The notes below the pieces were generated by a model. The model made no database searches, was not told the DNA's origin, and worked only from the letters and a program-made list of their open reading frames with translations. Of a DNA stretch of 64,000 nucleotides, positions 35,138 through 45,300 are shown one piece after another (the stretch's first letter is position 1; each line of letters begins with the position of its first letter). Source of the DNA: MED-G105 sp039025235 (GTDB lineage: Bacteria; Pseudomonadota; Alphaproteobacteria; Caulobacterales; Parvularculaceae); the NCBI GenBank assembly GCA_039025235.1, contig JBCCOS010000006.1, forward strand, positions 196,294 through 260,293. The letters run 5' to 3'. The translations under genes and the position numbers were made by a program.

Positions 35138-35250
35138 AACATCTCCCCCACCATGCTTTGTTTTACCTTTGTTAGATTATGCTGCATCCGACAGTGTTTG
35201 CGTTAATAAGGTGAGCAAGGTTAATGCCAGCTAAGCATCATCTTATCCGT

Positions 35251-36165
35251 TTATCTTAATCGGTCGAAACTTGTCGCGGGTTGCGTTGCTTGCTCGAACG
35301 GCATCGTGCTCGAGTATTCAAGATCTTCGTCGCTAAGCTCGCCATTATGCCGTTTGCTCCGGAAGAGGGCAGCCGGCTTCGATGGATCTCGCACCGACCG
35401 GCGTTGGCGTTTTCGTTTTGGGGTCGGTCTTTTGTTGCCATCATCGTCAAAGAGCACGGGATCACGCTTGAAAGCAAAGCGTTCGTTGGAGTTGGCTCCG
35501 GCTAAACTGTGTGATCCATCAAAACCGCGCCCCGATGAGTTTTCTGCAAAACGACTTTCGAAAGCGTCAGCAGCTATTCCATTATCGGTGGAAATTGAGG
35601 GTTCGTTTGTCTTGTTCTTATCATCAAAAAAGGCGCGTTTCTTTTTCTTCTGCCTCTTATTTGCGTTTGTTATCGCTTCGGCCTCTCGCTCACGCGCGGT
35701 TCGCAGGCCTGTCGCGCGCCCCAAATTAAATCCGGCGAGATAGGCCGCTAACCAAGGGGCAAACCGTGACGCAATATCAAATAAACGATCGTCAATTTCA
35801 CGAACGGCATCATCGATATTCCACCCCAGAAAGGATTGTGTGACCATTGCGGCTGTAAACAGCACGATGAGTAAATGCGAATAAATAAAGTTGAGGCTGC
35901 GCGCGAAGGCCTTTCCGAGCCAAAACGGCGATGTTGGCGCTTCATATCGCCACTTCCCTGCGATAAAGCCGAAGACTGGCATGGTGAGCAAATAGGTGAT
36001 TGTCGTAACGGGAAGGACGGCACCAAACACCGGCATGGTGCCATAGAAATCGTCGCCACGAACGACAAAAGCCCATAGCGCGGTTATTGCGCCAAAAGCA
36101 AAAAAGCTTGCGACATAACCGGCAAGCCTATCGTCGAGGCGACTTTCCAAGCTTTTTTCTTCCAT
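35251..36165 (-). CDS. multi-pass membrane protein of unknown function with long charged tail
   Basis: About 304 residues from ATG 36165 (an upstream TTG/ATG region adds seven). The N-terminal half has four hydrophobic helices (YVASFFAFGAITALWAFVV, FGAVLPVTTITYLLTMPVFGFIA, LLIVLFTAAMVTQSFLGW, and a weaker one at FAPWLAAYLAGFNLG). The C-terminal half is disordered and highly charged, with a KRQKKKKRAFF block and a KRKRQRRSVR block, and faces the cytoplasm by the positive-inside rule. I do not recognise the family. It is upstream of the lipoprotein on the same strand. Confidence 0.72.
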   Translation of the reverse strand: MEEKSLESRLDDRLAGYVASFFAFGAITALWAFVVRGDDFYGTMPVFGAVLPVTTITYLLTMPVFGFIAGKWRYEAPTSPFWLGKAFARSLNFIYSHLLIVLFTAAMVTQSFLGWNIDDAVREIDDRLFDIASRFAPWLAAYLAGFNLGRATGLRTAREREAEAITNANKRQKKKKRAFFDDKNKTNEPSISTDNGIAADAFESRFAENSSGRGFDGSHSLAGANSNERFAFKRDPVLFDDDGNKRPTPKRKRQRRSVRDPSKPAALFRSKRHNGELSDEDLEYSSTMPFEQATQPATSFDRLR

Positions 36166-36282
36166 AAGAAGAAACCCCGGTGTCAAAGAATTACGTTCAT
36201 GAAAGATAGCAATTTACGGGCCCGATAGAAAGCCGCGCCTTTTTCGCTATGAATTGCGGGCATAGACCCCATTCATTTAGCG

Positions 36283-36302
36283 CTAACGGTCTTGCGCGTT
36301 AG
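36283..36302. other. small inverted repeat upstream of rplY
   Basis: CTAACG (36283-36288) pairs with CGTTAG (36297-36302) around an 8-nt loop, about 125 nt upstream of the rplY start, in the divergent region with the membrane-protein gene. Could be an operator or a leader hairpin; no T-run follows. Confidence 0.3.
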
Positions 36303-36426
36303 TAGGGTTTCCCCTATAGCGCGGTTTTGAAATCCATTCGTTCAGTTGCCCTTCCCCCCGAATTTTATGAGGGATGTGACGTATTTGGCCTGATTTCGAT
36401 AGTGGTAACAGATTGAGGATCAGCAA

Positions 36427-37089
36427 ATGGCTGAAACAGACGTATTTTATTGTGAACTTCGCGACGGCGTGGGAACCGGGCATGCCCGAGCAGCTCGGCG
36501 CGAGGGTTGGGTTCCTGGTGTGCTGTATGGCGGTGGTGGATCGCCGGTGGCGATAAAACTCCGGAAAAATGAAGTTAATAAAGCCTACAATGCGGGTCGT
36601 ATGCGAGCGCAACTGGCGAAAATCGACGTAAAGGGCGAGGATGGTATTCAAGACGTCATTGCCCGGGATGTGCAGACTGACCCGGTAAAGGACTTTCCAA
36701 TCCATGTTGACCTTTTGCGCGTCGATGAAAGCACCCGGATTGACGTCGAAGTGCCCGTTCGCTTTTTGAATGAAGAAGCGTCCCCCGGATTGAAACGAGG
36801 CGGCGTTCTCAATGTGGTTCGTTACACCGTCGAGATCTACGCGCCTGCCACAGCCATCCCAGAATTTCTCGAAGCAGACATCGGATCATTAGATATTGGC
36901 GACGTACTGCACATCTCTGCATTCGCCCTCCCGAAAGGTGTGTCGCCCGTGATCTCCGATCGTGATTTTACCGTTGCAACGATTGCAGCACCTTCGTCAG
37001 TGCGTTCGGCGGAAGGATCGGGTGATGACGACGGTGAAGGTGCTGAGGGAGATGCCACCGGCGGCGACGCGGACGCGTCGAGCGACTAA
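36427..37089 (+). CDS. rplY: 50S ribosomal protein L25/general stress protein Ctc
   Basis: Binds 5S rRNA in the large subunit. The N-terminal L25 domain (ARREGWVPGVLYGGGGSPVAIKL, then DVQTDPVKDFPIHVDLLRV) is joined to the C-terminal TL5/Ctc domain (VPVRFLNEEASPGLKRGGVL..YAPATAIPEFLEADI..GDVLHIS), so it is the long Ctc form rather than the short E. coli L25. The last 30 residues are an acidic, glycine-rich tail (EGSGDDDGEGAEGD). It precedes pth and ychF on the same strand, the usual alphaproteobacterial cluster. Confidence 0.95.
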   Translation: MAETDVFYCELRDGVGTGHARAARREGWVPGVLYGGGGSPVAIKLRKNEVNKAYNAGRMRAQLAKIDVKGEDGIQDVIARDVQTDPVKDFPIHVDLLRVDESTRIDVEVPVRFLNEEASPGLKRGGVLNVVRYTVEIYAPATAIPEFLEADIGSLDIGDVLHISAFALPKGVSPVISDRDFTVATIAAPSSVRSAEGSGDDDGEGAEGDATGGDADASSD

Positions 37090-37138
37090 AAAAGTAGGAA
37101 GAGCTGGTGTGTTGGCCATCCAGTGTCCTAAACCGTGT

Positions 37139-37167
37139 GGGGGACCGGTCTCCGCTGCCCCCGTTTT
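37139..37167 (+). terminator. probable terminator between rplY and pth
   Basis: GGGGG (37139-37143) pairs with CCCCC (37158-37162), enclosing the palindrome GACCGGTC, and is followed by GTTTT. It may terminate or attenuate rplY transcription, leaving a reduced flow into pth. Confidence 0.5.
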
Positions 37168-37202
37168 AACTTTACGCACTGCTTTGGAGCCTTTGGTCTG
37201 CC

Positions 37203-37952
37203 ATGATGTTACTTGTCGGTCTTGGAAATCCCGGCGGCAAGTATGAGGCAAACCGGCATAATATCGGTTTCTTAGCGATTGATGCCATTGCCGATCGGTT
37301 TGGTTTTTCTTCGTTTCGGAAAAAGTTTCAAGGGGACCTTTCCGAAGGCACGCTACCTGGTTGCGGCAAGGTTCTTTTGCTGAAGCCAACCACATTCATG
37401 AATGACTCAGGACAGTCGGTTGGGGAGGCAACGCGTTTTTACAAAATTGATGTCGGGGATGTAATCGTGTTTCACGATGAGCTTGATCTTGCGCCGGGTA
37501 AGGTAAAGGCGAAGACAGGTGGCGGCGTCGCTGGACACAATGGTTTACGGTCTATAACAGCCCATTTGGGAAACGATTATCGCCGTGTACGGATTGGTAT
37601 TGGCCATCCTGGCGATAAAGCAAAGGTTCATGGGTATGTTCTTGGCGATTTTAGCAAGGCCGATCGAGATTGGTTAGACACTCTTATAGACGCCTTGGCA
37701 GCATCAGCCCCAAGTCTCATCGATGGTGATGCATCTTTCACAAGCGAACTGGGACGGCAACTAAAGCCAAACCGCAAAACAGTGAAACAATCGGCGACAA
37801 AGCAGAGCATGGCACCGACGTCCAAAAATCATCCAAAGACTAATTTGAATACTGACGGCTCTGACGCACACTTTGCTAAAAAGATGAAGACCAGCAACAA
37901 ACGATCATCACCTTTCATTGATGTTCTAAAAGGTTTGACCCCCAAAAAATAA
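37203..37952 (+). CDS. pth: peptidyl-tRNA hydrolase with C-terminal extension
   Basis: Rescues tRNA from prematurely released peptidyl-tRNA. Core motifs: VGLGNPGGKYEANRHNIGF with the catalytic histidine (H19), KPTTFMNDSGQSV, and FHDELDLAPGKVK.TGGGVAGHNGL. The catalytic core ends at about residue 185; the remaining 60 residues are lysine-, threonine- and asparagine-rich and look disordered (SKNHPKTNLNTDGS), a tail length that is common in alphaproteobacterial Pth. ATG 37203 is used; a second ATG directly follows it (MM start). Confidence 0.95.
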   Translation: MMLLVGLGNPGGKYEANRHNIGFLAIDAIADRFGFSSFRKKFQGDLSEGTLPGCGKVLLLKPTTFMNDSGQSVGEATRFYKIDVGDVIVFHDELDLAPGKVKAKTGGGVAGHNGLRSITAHLGNDYRRVRIGIGHPGDKAKVHGYVLGDFSKADRDWLDTLIDALAASAPSLIDGDASFTSELGRQLKPNRKTVKQSATKQSMAPTSKNHPKTNLNTDGSDAHFAKKMKTSNKRSSPFIDVLKGLTPKK

Positions 37953-37980
37953 TTTTAAACAGTATGAATAGGTATCTCCT

Positions 37981-39078
37981 ATGGGTTTTAAATGTGGAAT
38001 AGTCGGTCTTCCTAATGTTGGAAAGTCAACACTGTTTAATGCACTGACCAAAACAGCAGCAGCGCAAGCCGAAAATTATCCCTTTTGTACAATCGAACCG
38101 AATGTGGGTGATGTTGCCGTCCCAGAAACGCGCTTGTTTGCGCTTGCAGAAATTGCAAAGTCGGCCGAAGTCGTTCCTGCACGGATGCAATTTGTTGATA
38201 TTGCGGGTCTCGTCAAAGGTGCTGCGCAGGGAGAGGGGTTAGGCAACCAGTTTCTTGCAAATATACGCGAAGTCGATGCCGTTGTTTATGTTCTTCGCTG
38301 TTTTGATGATGACGATATCACGCATGTTGCCGGAACAATTGATCCAATAGCGGATTTTGAAACCGTTGAAACTGAGCTCATGCTGGCTGATCTCGAAAGC
38401 TTAGAAAAGCGCCGTTCAAACCTCCACAAAAAAGCAACAGGACAGGATAAGGAAGCCAAAGCGTTATTACCGCTTGTGGACACGGCGCTTGATCTCCTCC
38501 GTGATGGTAAACCGGCCCGTCGAGCAGAAATTGATAAAGATGATGAAAAGGCTTGGCGTGGCTTACAACTGCTGACCCAAAAGCCCGTGCTTTTTGTGGC
38601 AAATGTTGACGAAGCATCTTCGGCACAAGGAAACGACTATGCCACCTTAGTTGTCGAGCGTGCGGCGCGAGAGGGTGCACGTGCCGTCATAATCTCTGCA
38701 CGTATTGAAGCGGAGCTCGCACAATTGGATGACGATGAACAGGGCGAGTATTTAGAGACACTGGGACTTGAAGAACCTGGGTTGAACAGACTTATACGCG
38801 CTGGATTTGACTTATTAGGTCTGCAGACTTTTTTTACAGCGGGCCCTAAAGAGGCGCGTGCTTGGACCGTTAAAATTGGAGCAACCGCACCGCAAGCCGC
38901 AGGCGTCATCCACACCGACTTTGAGCGTGGTTTCATTCGTGCTGAGACGATTAGCTTTGACGACTATCTCAAAAGCAATGGGGAGGTGGGGGCAAAGGAA
39001 GCCGGGAAAATGCATTTAGAAGGAAAGGACTATCTGGTTAAGGACGGTGATGTGATGCTTTTCCGTTTTAATGCGTAG
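37981..39078 (+). CDS. ychF: redox-regulated ribosome-binding ATPase YchF
   Basis: Obg-family P-loop protein that prefers ATP and binds the ribosome, with roles in translation and oxidative-stress response. The G1 motif GLPNVGKST is at residues 8-16, switch II is DIAGLVKGAAQGEGLGN, and the G4 position reads NVDE instead of NKxD, which explains ATP preference in this family. A coiled-coil insertion (about 130-200) and the C-terminal TGS domain (RAWTVKIGATAPQAAGVIH..) are present. Length 365 aa is exact for the family. Starts 29 nt after pth. Confidence 0.96.
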   Translation: MGFKCGIVGLPNVGKSTLFNALTKTAAAQAENYPFCTIEPNVGDVAVPETRLFALAEIAKSAEVVPARMQFVDIAGLVKGAAQGEGLGNQFLANIREVDAVVYVLRCFDDDDITHVAGTIDPIADFETVETELMLADLESLEKRRSNLHKKATGQDKEAKALLPLVDTALDLLRDGKPARRAEIDKDDEKAWRGLQLLTQKPVLFVANVDEASSAQGNDYATLVVERAAREGARAVIISARIEAELAQLDDDEQGEYLETLGLEEPGLNRLIRAGFDLLGLQTFFTAGPKEARAWTVKIGATAPQAAGVIHTDFERGFIRAETISFDDYLKSNGEVGAKEAGKMHLEGKDYLVKDGDVMLFRFNA

Positions 39079-39161
39079 GTATACGAATAGTCTGTGAGAA
39101 GCCCTTCGAACAAAGTCTAGTATAGTAGAAGTTTTGTCGTGGCATTAACACCGCTAGGGTA

Positions 39162-39797
39162 ATGCAAGCTGGATCTATTGATAAGATGGATAATCTGCAA
39201 ATAGAACAATGGAATAGTATTGCGCCAAAAATTGATTTTACGCTAGAGCCCGACTTTCCAACATTTATGGAGCTTGTCTCTAAGGATGCCACTATCTTGG
39301 ATTATGGATGTGGCTATGGGCGGATCTCTAACAAACTTCAAGATGTTGGGTATCAGGACATAGTTGGATATGACACGTCCCTTGAAATGATTAACCGGGG
39401 AAAGCGGAGCTTCCCAAACCTTCAGCTACACTCATATAAATTCCCAAACTTGCCTTGTGCTGATGATACTTTTGACGCGGCCATATGTTGTGCTGTTTTA
39501 ACCTGTATCCCCTGCGCTATGGATCGCGTTAAGGTATTAAGAGAACTTAAAAGAGTTTTGAAGCCGTCGGGTATACTTTGCATTTGCGATTTTGCAATGA
39601 ATCAGCATCTTGAATACGACGATAGCGGCGTATTTAGGACAGCGTTTGGCGTGGAAATTAAGCACTTCTGTCAAGAAGAATTCTTGAGCCTATTGAAAAC
39701 GTTCAAGTGCGGATCTTTTAGCAAAATTTCTTCAAAGTCCATATCAGGTGGCGATCATGAGAGCTTTCACTATATTGGATACAATGATCACTCATAG
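39162..39797 (+). CDS. class I SAM-dependent methyltransferase
   Basis: Rossmann-fold methyltransferase of the Methyltransf_11 type. Motif I is ILDYGCGYGR (45-54), motif II follows in GYDTSLEMINRGK, then DDTFDAAICCAVLTCIP and LKRVLKPSGILCICDF. Acceptor substrate is unknown. The gene is noticeably AT-richer than ychF and glmS on either side and uses more A/T-ending codons, which suggests acquisition by transfer. ATG 39186 (MDNLQIEQWN) is an alternative start and looks more natural than 39162. It stands alone between ychF and the convergent glmS. Confidence 0.83.
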   Translation: MQAGSIDKMDNLQIEQWNSIAPKIDFTLEPDFPTFMELVSKDATILDYGCGYGRISNKLQDVGYQDIVGYDTSLEMINRGKRSFPNLQLHSYKFPNLPCADDTFDAAICCAVLTCIPCAMDRVKVLRELKRVLKPSGILCICDFAMNQHLEYDDSGVFRTAFGVEIKHFCQEEFLSLLKTFKCGSFSKISSKSISGGDHESFHYIGYNDHS

Positions 39798-39901
39798 GCA
39801 AATTTTAATATCGAGCAATTGCCCTTTGCCTTATTCGCTATGATTAGGGAAGATTGTTAATCCGTATAAATGAAAATTACCGATCTTTCCAAATCAGGCC
39901 A

Positions 39902-41743
39902 TTACTCCACCGTTACGGATTTCGCGAGGTTTCGCGGTTGATCGACGTCAGTTCCTTTGGTGGTTGCCGTAAAATACGCAAGCAATTGCACAGGAGCAGC
40001 GTAGACAATTGGTGAAAGTTGAGGGTGTATATCTGGAACGGGAATAGAGGCCCACAAATCGTCTTTGACTTTGTCGATGGCTGTTTCACTAGAGATGAAT
40101 AGCGCTCGCCCTTCACGTGAAATGACTTCGTGCATATTTGACACGGTTTTGTCAAAATGCTTGTCGGGTGGCGCAATAACAATAACAGGTGTTTCTTTAT
40201 CTATAAGGGCAATAGGACCATGCTTTAATTCACCTGCAGCGTAACCTTCCGCATGGATATAGGAAATTTCCTTCAGTTTTAATGCGCCTTCCATGGCAAT
40301 AGGAAATGAAAGTCCGCGTCCCACGTAAATAATATCACGTGCTTTCGCGATTGATTTTGCAATCTTTTCGATCTCTGGTGCAACGGCTATTGCCTCACTG
40401 ATTAATCTCGGTGTTGCCAAAAGCGATTTTATAAGATCTTCCTCGTCCGCTTTTGTTAGAACACCCCGTGCGCGACCAGCGGCGACAGCGATACAGGCGA
40501 GTGTGGCGAGTTGGCATGTAAAGGCTTTGGTTGATGCCACACCGATTTCAGGCCCTGCAGCCATTGGGAAAACAACATCGGATTCGCGCGCGATGGACGA
40601 TTCTGGAACGTTCACAACAGAACAGATCTTTTGGCCATTGCTTTTTGCATTCCGAAGAGCCGCGAGTGTGTCTGCCGTCTCACCCGATTGAGAGATGAAT
40701 ATTGCGGCACCATTTTTTGTGTAGGGCACATCGCGATACCGAAGTTCCGATGCGATATCGATCTCAACGGGTAATTTGGCCCAAGATTCAAACCAGTATT
40801 TTGCCGTCAGACCGGCATAGAAAGCTGTTCCGCATGCAGAAATTAAGAGTTTATCGAGGGACTTAAAATCAATACTATTCTTGCCAAGTATAGCGGAATT
40901 CGTCTCGACATCTATATAGTTTGAAAGGGTGTGCGCAATAACATCTGGTTGTTCATGTATTTCTTTTGCCATAAAATGGCGATGACCGTCTTTTCCGACG
41001 ACATTATTGGTAACCGATGAAACACTAAATGAACGATCAACAAGTGCCCCAGCCGCATCAAATATATCGATTTTGCTGCGTCTCATTGAGACAAGGTCAC
41101 CGTCTTCTAAATAGGCAATACGGTTGGTGAAGGGAGCCAACGCATAGGCATCTGAACCGACGTAAGCAGCGTTGCCTTCTGTTTCGCTTGTGCTAACGCC
41201 TATTGCGAGCGGGCTTCCCTGCCGTGCCGCGATCATCAAATCATCATCATCGGCGAAGACCACTGCAATGGCAAAAGCGCCGTGCAGCTGACTTAGCGTT
41301 TGTCTCACAGCGTCGTAGGGTGCTTTTCTCTCTTGTGTCAGATAGTAATCGATTAATCGCGCAATCACCTCTGAATCCGTTTGTGAACGGAAAGAAACAC
41401 CGCGTTCTGAGAGCATCGAACGAAGTTCGGCGAAATTTTCGATAATCCCGTTGTGGACAAGCGCAAGTTTTTCCGTGACATGGGGGTGGGCGTTATCTTG
41501 GGTCGGTGCCCCATGCGTGGCCCAACGCGTATGACCGATGCCAATGCGGCCACTTAGCGCTTGTGTCGCGATAAGGTTTGATAGTTCTGATAATTTGCCT
41601 GGGGCCCGTCGCTCATGGATCGTTGCACTTTCAACTGTTGCGATACCTGCGGAATCATACCCACGGTATTCAAGTCTTTTGAGGCCATCCAATATTGAAG
41701 TAACGACATCGTCTTCCCCAAGAACGCCAATAATCCCGCACAT
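39902..41743 (-). CDS. glmS: glutamine-fructose-6-phosphate aminotransferase
   Basis: Makes glucosamine-6-phosphate from fructose-6-phosphate and glutamine, the entry step for peptidoglycan and lipopolysaccharide amino sugars. The start at 41743 gives MCGIIGVLG; the cysteine becomes the N-terminal nucleophile of the class II glutaminase domain (GHTRWATHG, HNGIIENF). Two SIS domains follow (SACGTAFYAG, FISQSGETADT, STKAFTCQ, YVGRGLSFPIA, ELKHGPIALI), and the C-terminus is LAKSVTVE. Nine codons before the Cys start in the open frame are not part of the protein. No glmS ribozyme is visible upstream. Confidence 0.97.
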   Translation of the reverse strand: MCGIIGVLGEDDVVTSILDGLKRLEYRGYDSAGIATVESATIHERRAPGKLSELSNLIATQALSGRIGIGHTRWATHGAPTQDNAHPHVTEKLALVHNGIIENFAELRSMLSERGVSFRSQTDSEVIARLIDYYLTQERKAPYDAVRQTLSQLHGAFAIAVVFADDDDLMIAARQGSPLAIGVSTSETEGNAAYVGSDAYALAPFTNRIAYLEDGDLVSMRRSKIDIFDAAGALVDRSFSVSSVTNNVVGKDGHRHFMAKEIHEQPDVIAHTLSNYIDVETNSAILGKNSIDFKSLDKLLISACGTAFYAGLTAKYWFESWAKLPVEIDIASELRYRDVPYTKNGAAIFISQSGETADTLAALRNAKSNGQKICSVVNVPESSIARESDVVFPMAAGPEIGVASTKAFTCQLATLACIAVAAGRARGVLTKADEEDLIKSLLATPRLISEAIAVAPEIEKIAKSIAKARDIIYVGRGLSFPIAMEGALKLKEISYIHAEGYAAGELKHGPIALIDKETPVIVIAPPDKHFDKTVSNMHEVISREGRALFISSETAIDKVKDDLWASIPVPDIHPQLSPIVYAAPVQLLAYFTATTKGTDVDQPRNLAKSVTVE

Positions 41744-42355
41744 ATTCAGACCTTTAGAACAAAGCAACATAAGACAAGTAAGTATCGCTTTATATATAGT
41801 GTCTTATCCCAGCTGAAGATACTTAATTCGCGGTATCGCATATTAAAATCGGAACAAGGCGTCTTTCGGCAAAAGGGCGATAGGGATTGAGTTGAGAACA
41901 GTATTTTTATTTTCCAAGTGATGACGAGATTGCTCAACAAGAATGGGCAGCAAATTATACCAGAATGCTATTATACCATAAGTATACGTCGTAAATATGG
42001 GCGCCAAAAATAAGATGCAGCGCTTTAAACCAACGATAACTTTTGTGTTGCGCCAAGAAATACATGGATTGACCAGGTTGATTACTTTTGGGCGTGTCGC
42101 TCATTAGAGCGCTTCGCCGATAAGTATGATCGGTTGATGGTTCCCGTCCACTGACTGCGCGAAAGACGTGCCTGAAAACAAAGACTTACAGTATGGCGCA
42201 TGTATCTTATTTCATGTGCCATGTACCATGCGCTAAAGCATTTCCAGCTCAAATGGCTATCGGCCCATGCGCCGGGAAATGCAGAAAATTAATGACTTAA
42301 AATCGTTCAGTGATTCCATTTCAAACGGAAGGGCTTAAGAGCCTGTGGCCCTATG
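41744..42355. other. intergenic region between glmS and the GH106-like gene
   Basis: About 610 bases. The first 360 (41744-42103) are AT-rich and presumably hold the glmS promoter; they include a direct repeat ATTATACC...ATTATACC near 41955-41980. The remaining part is filled by palindromic elements (42104-42345). No gene is apparent. Confidence 0.5.
42104..42345 (+). repeat. composite of A-long and B-type palindromic elements with a D fragment
   Basis: Begins TTAGAGCGCTTCGCCGATAA with loop AAGTATGATCGGTT, then the extra segment of the A-long type (TTGATGGTTCCCGTCCA), a decayed middle, the linker AAACAAAGACTTA, and an unusual second hairpin with GGCGCATGTAT facing CATGTGCC. A B-type unit follows: GCATTTCC (42238-42245) with GGAAATGC (42275-42282) and linker ending ATGACTTAA. 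The block ends with GAGCCTGTGGC, a fragment of the D hairpin. Confidence 0.75.
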
Positions 42356-45300
42356 CTATCGATCGAAATATACCGTCACGGGCCCGCGGAGACCGACGGG
42401 CACAAGCGCATTTTCGTATTTGCTCATTTGACCAACTTTAGGGTCACCCGATAGGGCGCGGCCGACAAATGCATTTCGTTCGGGAGGATAAACCGTAACT
42501 GCCAGGGTATTGTCACCTGCCTTCACCAGGCCCGTCAGATCAAATACGGCAGGGGCAACAGAAACTAGTTTGGCACTCTGCCCGTTGACTAAAACGTCAG
42601 CAGCGCCATCCACAAGGCCGAGGTCGATGATCGCGTTTCCTTGTTCAATGGAGGAAAACCACTCGAGATCCGTCGTATAGTTGAAAGGTCCGGCGGCATA
42701 TCTCAAGGCCTCGTCGTTTCGAGTGTCGAATGCGATAGTTGACAAGTCTCTCGTTATGTCTCCAATTTTAAGTTGCCAGCTGTTCTTGGTTAGAGACACT
42801 GAGGACACAGCTTCGCGCATGGAATAAAGCGTTGCGCCGTCTCCTATTAGCTCTTTTTGAGAAAGAAGAAGGAAACGAGATTCGAGCGGTGCGAAGGTAA
42901 CTGTCATATCCTCTTGAGCACGCGTTTCAACACGCCAAACCATTCCCGCGGCAGGATCAAACCAGTAGGGAATGGTTGTGTTGTTGAACTCATTCTTTTT
43001 GATAGTAACTGTCGCACCTTCTAGGGATTGGTTGGCAAAGAAATGAATCTCTTCGCCATCATCACCCGCACGGGATACCCGGCGCACTGAGCCAGCATTC
43101 TCTATAATGAGGGAGCCATCCAGTGTTTCCGCGACTTCCGTATTTCCACTGAACTTCCGTCCCTTCGAAATTTCAGCGAGTATCGTGGTGAGGCGCTCCT
43201 CGCGTTCTTCATATTCATAGAACCCGCGTTGTTTGGACGGTAAATCTCCGACAAATAGAACCTCTGTTCCCTCCTTGATATAATCTCGAAGAGCTTCTGC
43301 TGTCTCAACTTCCATTGTAGGCGTATGCGCGACGATGATAGAATTGATGTCTGCTTGCGCCTCGCTGCCGGCTGACGCTTGGCGGTTCTGAAGGGCGTGA
43401 TCATTGATCCACGCCCAGGTGACGCCTTTGGCGTCCAGCGTCTCGATTAATTCTGCGATTTTTCGGCGGGCGATGTCGTCTGCATTGTCTGGCAAATGGT
43501 CCCTAAACCTCAATACACTAGAAATGAGTGGTGGGGCATAACTTCCGCTTACACCATCATTGGCAGTCTCTTCCATAACGCCATCATAAAGAAACTCGTT
43601 ATCATCAAGCAATCCAACATCTGGTGTTCCGAGCCAAGGATAGTAGATAAAAACGTCGATGTTTGGCTTGCCACTTTGTAGAAGGTTCTGTGTACGGCTT
43701 ATATAGTTGTTAAGGTCGCTGAGGTTTCTCGCAATTGATTTTCCTTCATTAAAGTTTCCGGAAAAATGAAAAGGCAAGTCAGGCGCTGACCAGGGGTACC
43801 AGGCGCCCTTATCAAAAACGGCTTGATAAGGCTCTGATGAGGTGGTGTAGGACGCACCATGATAAATAATTTGATTAACACCAGATAGGAACAATTTATC
43901 GGCCGCCGCTTTTATTTTTTGCGGCGTAAGCGTGTAGTCAGCGTTCTCCCAAACGAATGATTCCGATGATACGACGGGTCGACCGTAAAGACTTGCGGCT
44001 GAATGGGCCATTTTCAGGAACACACTCGATCCGCCCGCGTAAAGCTGTTCGACCTCAGGAATATGACTAGCTCCAAGCGCTCGCAGGACGTCAATTTCGC
44101 TACCGTAAGCTTGACCACGTGAATAAAGTGAGCGGCTCTGCGCCCAATTAAAAGACGAGATGACAAATCGTTCGACCATCAAATCAGAAATTGTTTGGCG
44201 ATAATCATGCCGTATGCGCTTGTCATCAAGCGATAAGTTGTACTGCGGCGCAATCCCTCTTGGGTTTGGCATAAACCAATTGTCTGCGGCATCCAGGGTT
44301 ATTGCAGGAAGATAGGGCCTTAAATCATATCGGCGTCGCTTTTGAAATTCTGAAAGAATATCATCAGTTGCCATCCTATTGATTTTAAATTCAAGGCTGT
44401 CATTGAAAATGCCTTGAAAGGCCTCTCCGTAAAATCGATTAAGGCCAGTGCGTTCACCAAACGCGTAATTGTAATGTCCTTCGACGTGTTCTTTACTCAA
44501 ATGATCGAGAACATATCCGGGTCGCGGCGCAGCATTCAACGTTGGCGCTTCGCCAGAAGGCATGACAAATGTCGATATGATCGCCCATTTACCGTCAGGA
44601 GCCTCCCATTTTAAGGTTCCATCGACAATAAATTCATCTAAAACAATCGTAGTCTCACCGTTAAGATTTAGGGTATCGGTGAGGTCGAAAGGATTCATAC
44701 TCCTGTTGCCTCCGGTGACTTGAATAGCGACAACGGAGAGCAAATGTGCATACCCCTCGGCAAATGTTGTATCTAAAAGGCCAAGCACTCCTTCACCTAT
44801 TGCGAGGACATAATTATTGAAACTTGGTTTTGGTTCTGGAAGTCGCAGGGAGACGCTCTTACCTCCTTTTACGATAACCTCTGACCACGCTAAAGACTTC
44901 ATGCCGTCTTCTAAGAGAACCTGAGGCCCGCCTGCAGGCCAGCCGCTTAAGTGGTTGAGGGAAACGCCAATGCCCAGATCTTGCGCGCATGCCATAACGT
45001 CACCCAGGACATCGTAATACTCAGGCGTATCGAAACTTCGTATACGCTTTATTGTTTCGGTGTCGCTAATAGCATCTGTGCCTTGTGCAAAAGGCTGTAA
45101 TTCAACGGCACCAAAACCTTGCCGGGCAAATGTGGTGAGTTGTTCGCAAGCGACGTCCGCTTCCACATCAGCTCCAGGCCACCACCATCTGACCCACGGC
45201 CGTGCATCAGGGTTTAAATCTCGTACTGTTGCTAGATTGATCGGGCGTGGTGTTGTATAGGGCGGGGGAGAGCTTGGTTGTTTTGGCTGTTCATCGCTAT

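Noticed and set aside
35306..35743. A 145-codon plus-strand frame opposite the multi-pass membrane protein
   Set aside because: The minus-strand frame has clear membrane helices and a proper start; the plus-strand frame is arginine/serine-rich shadow sequence.
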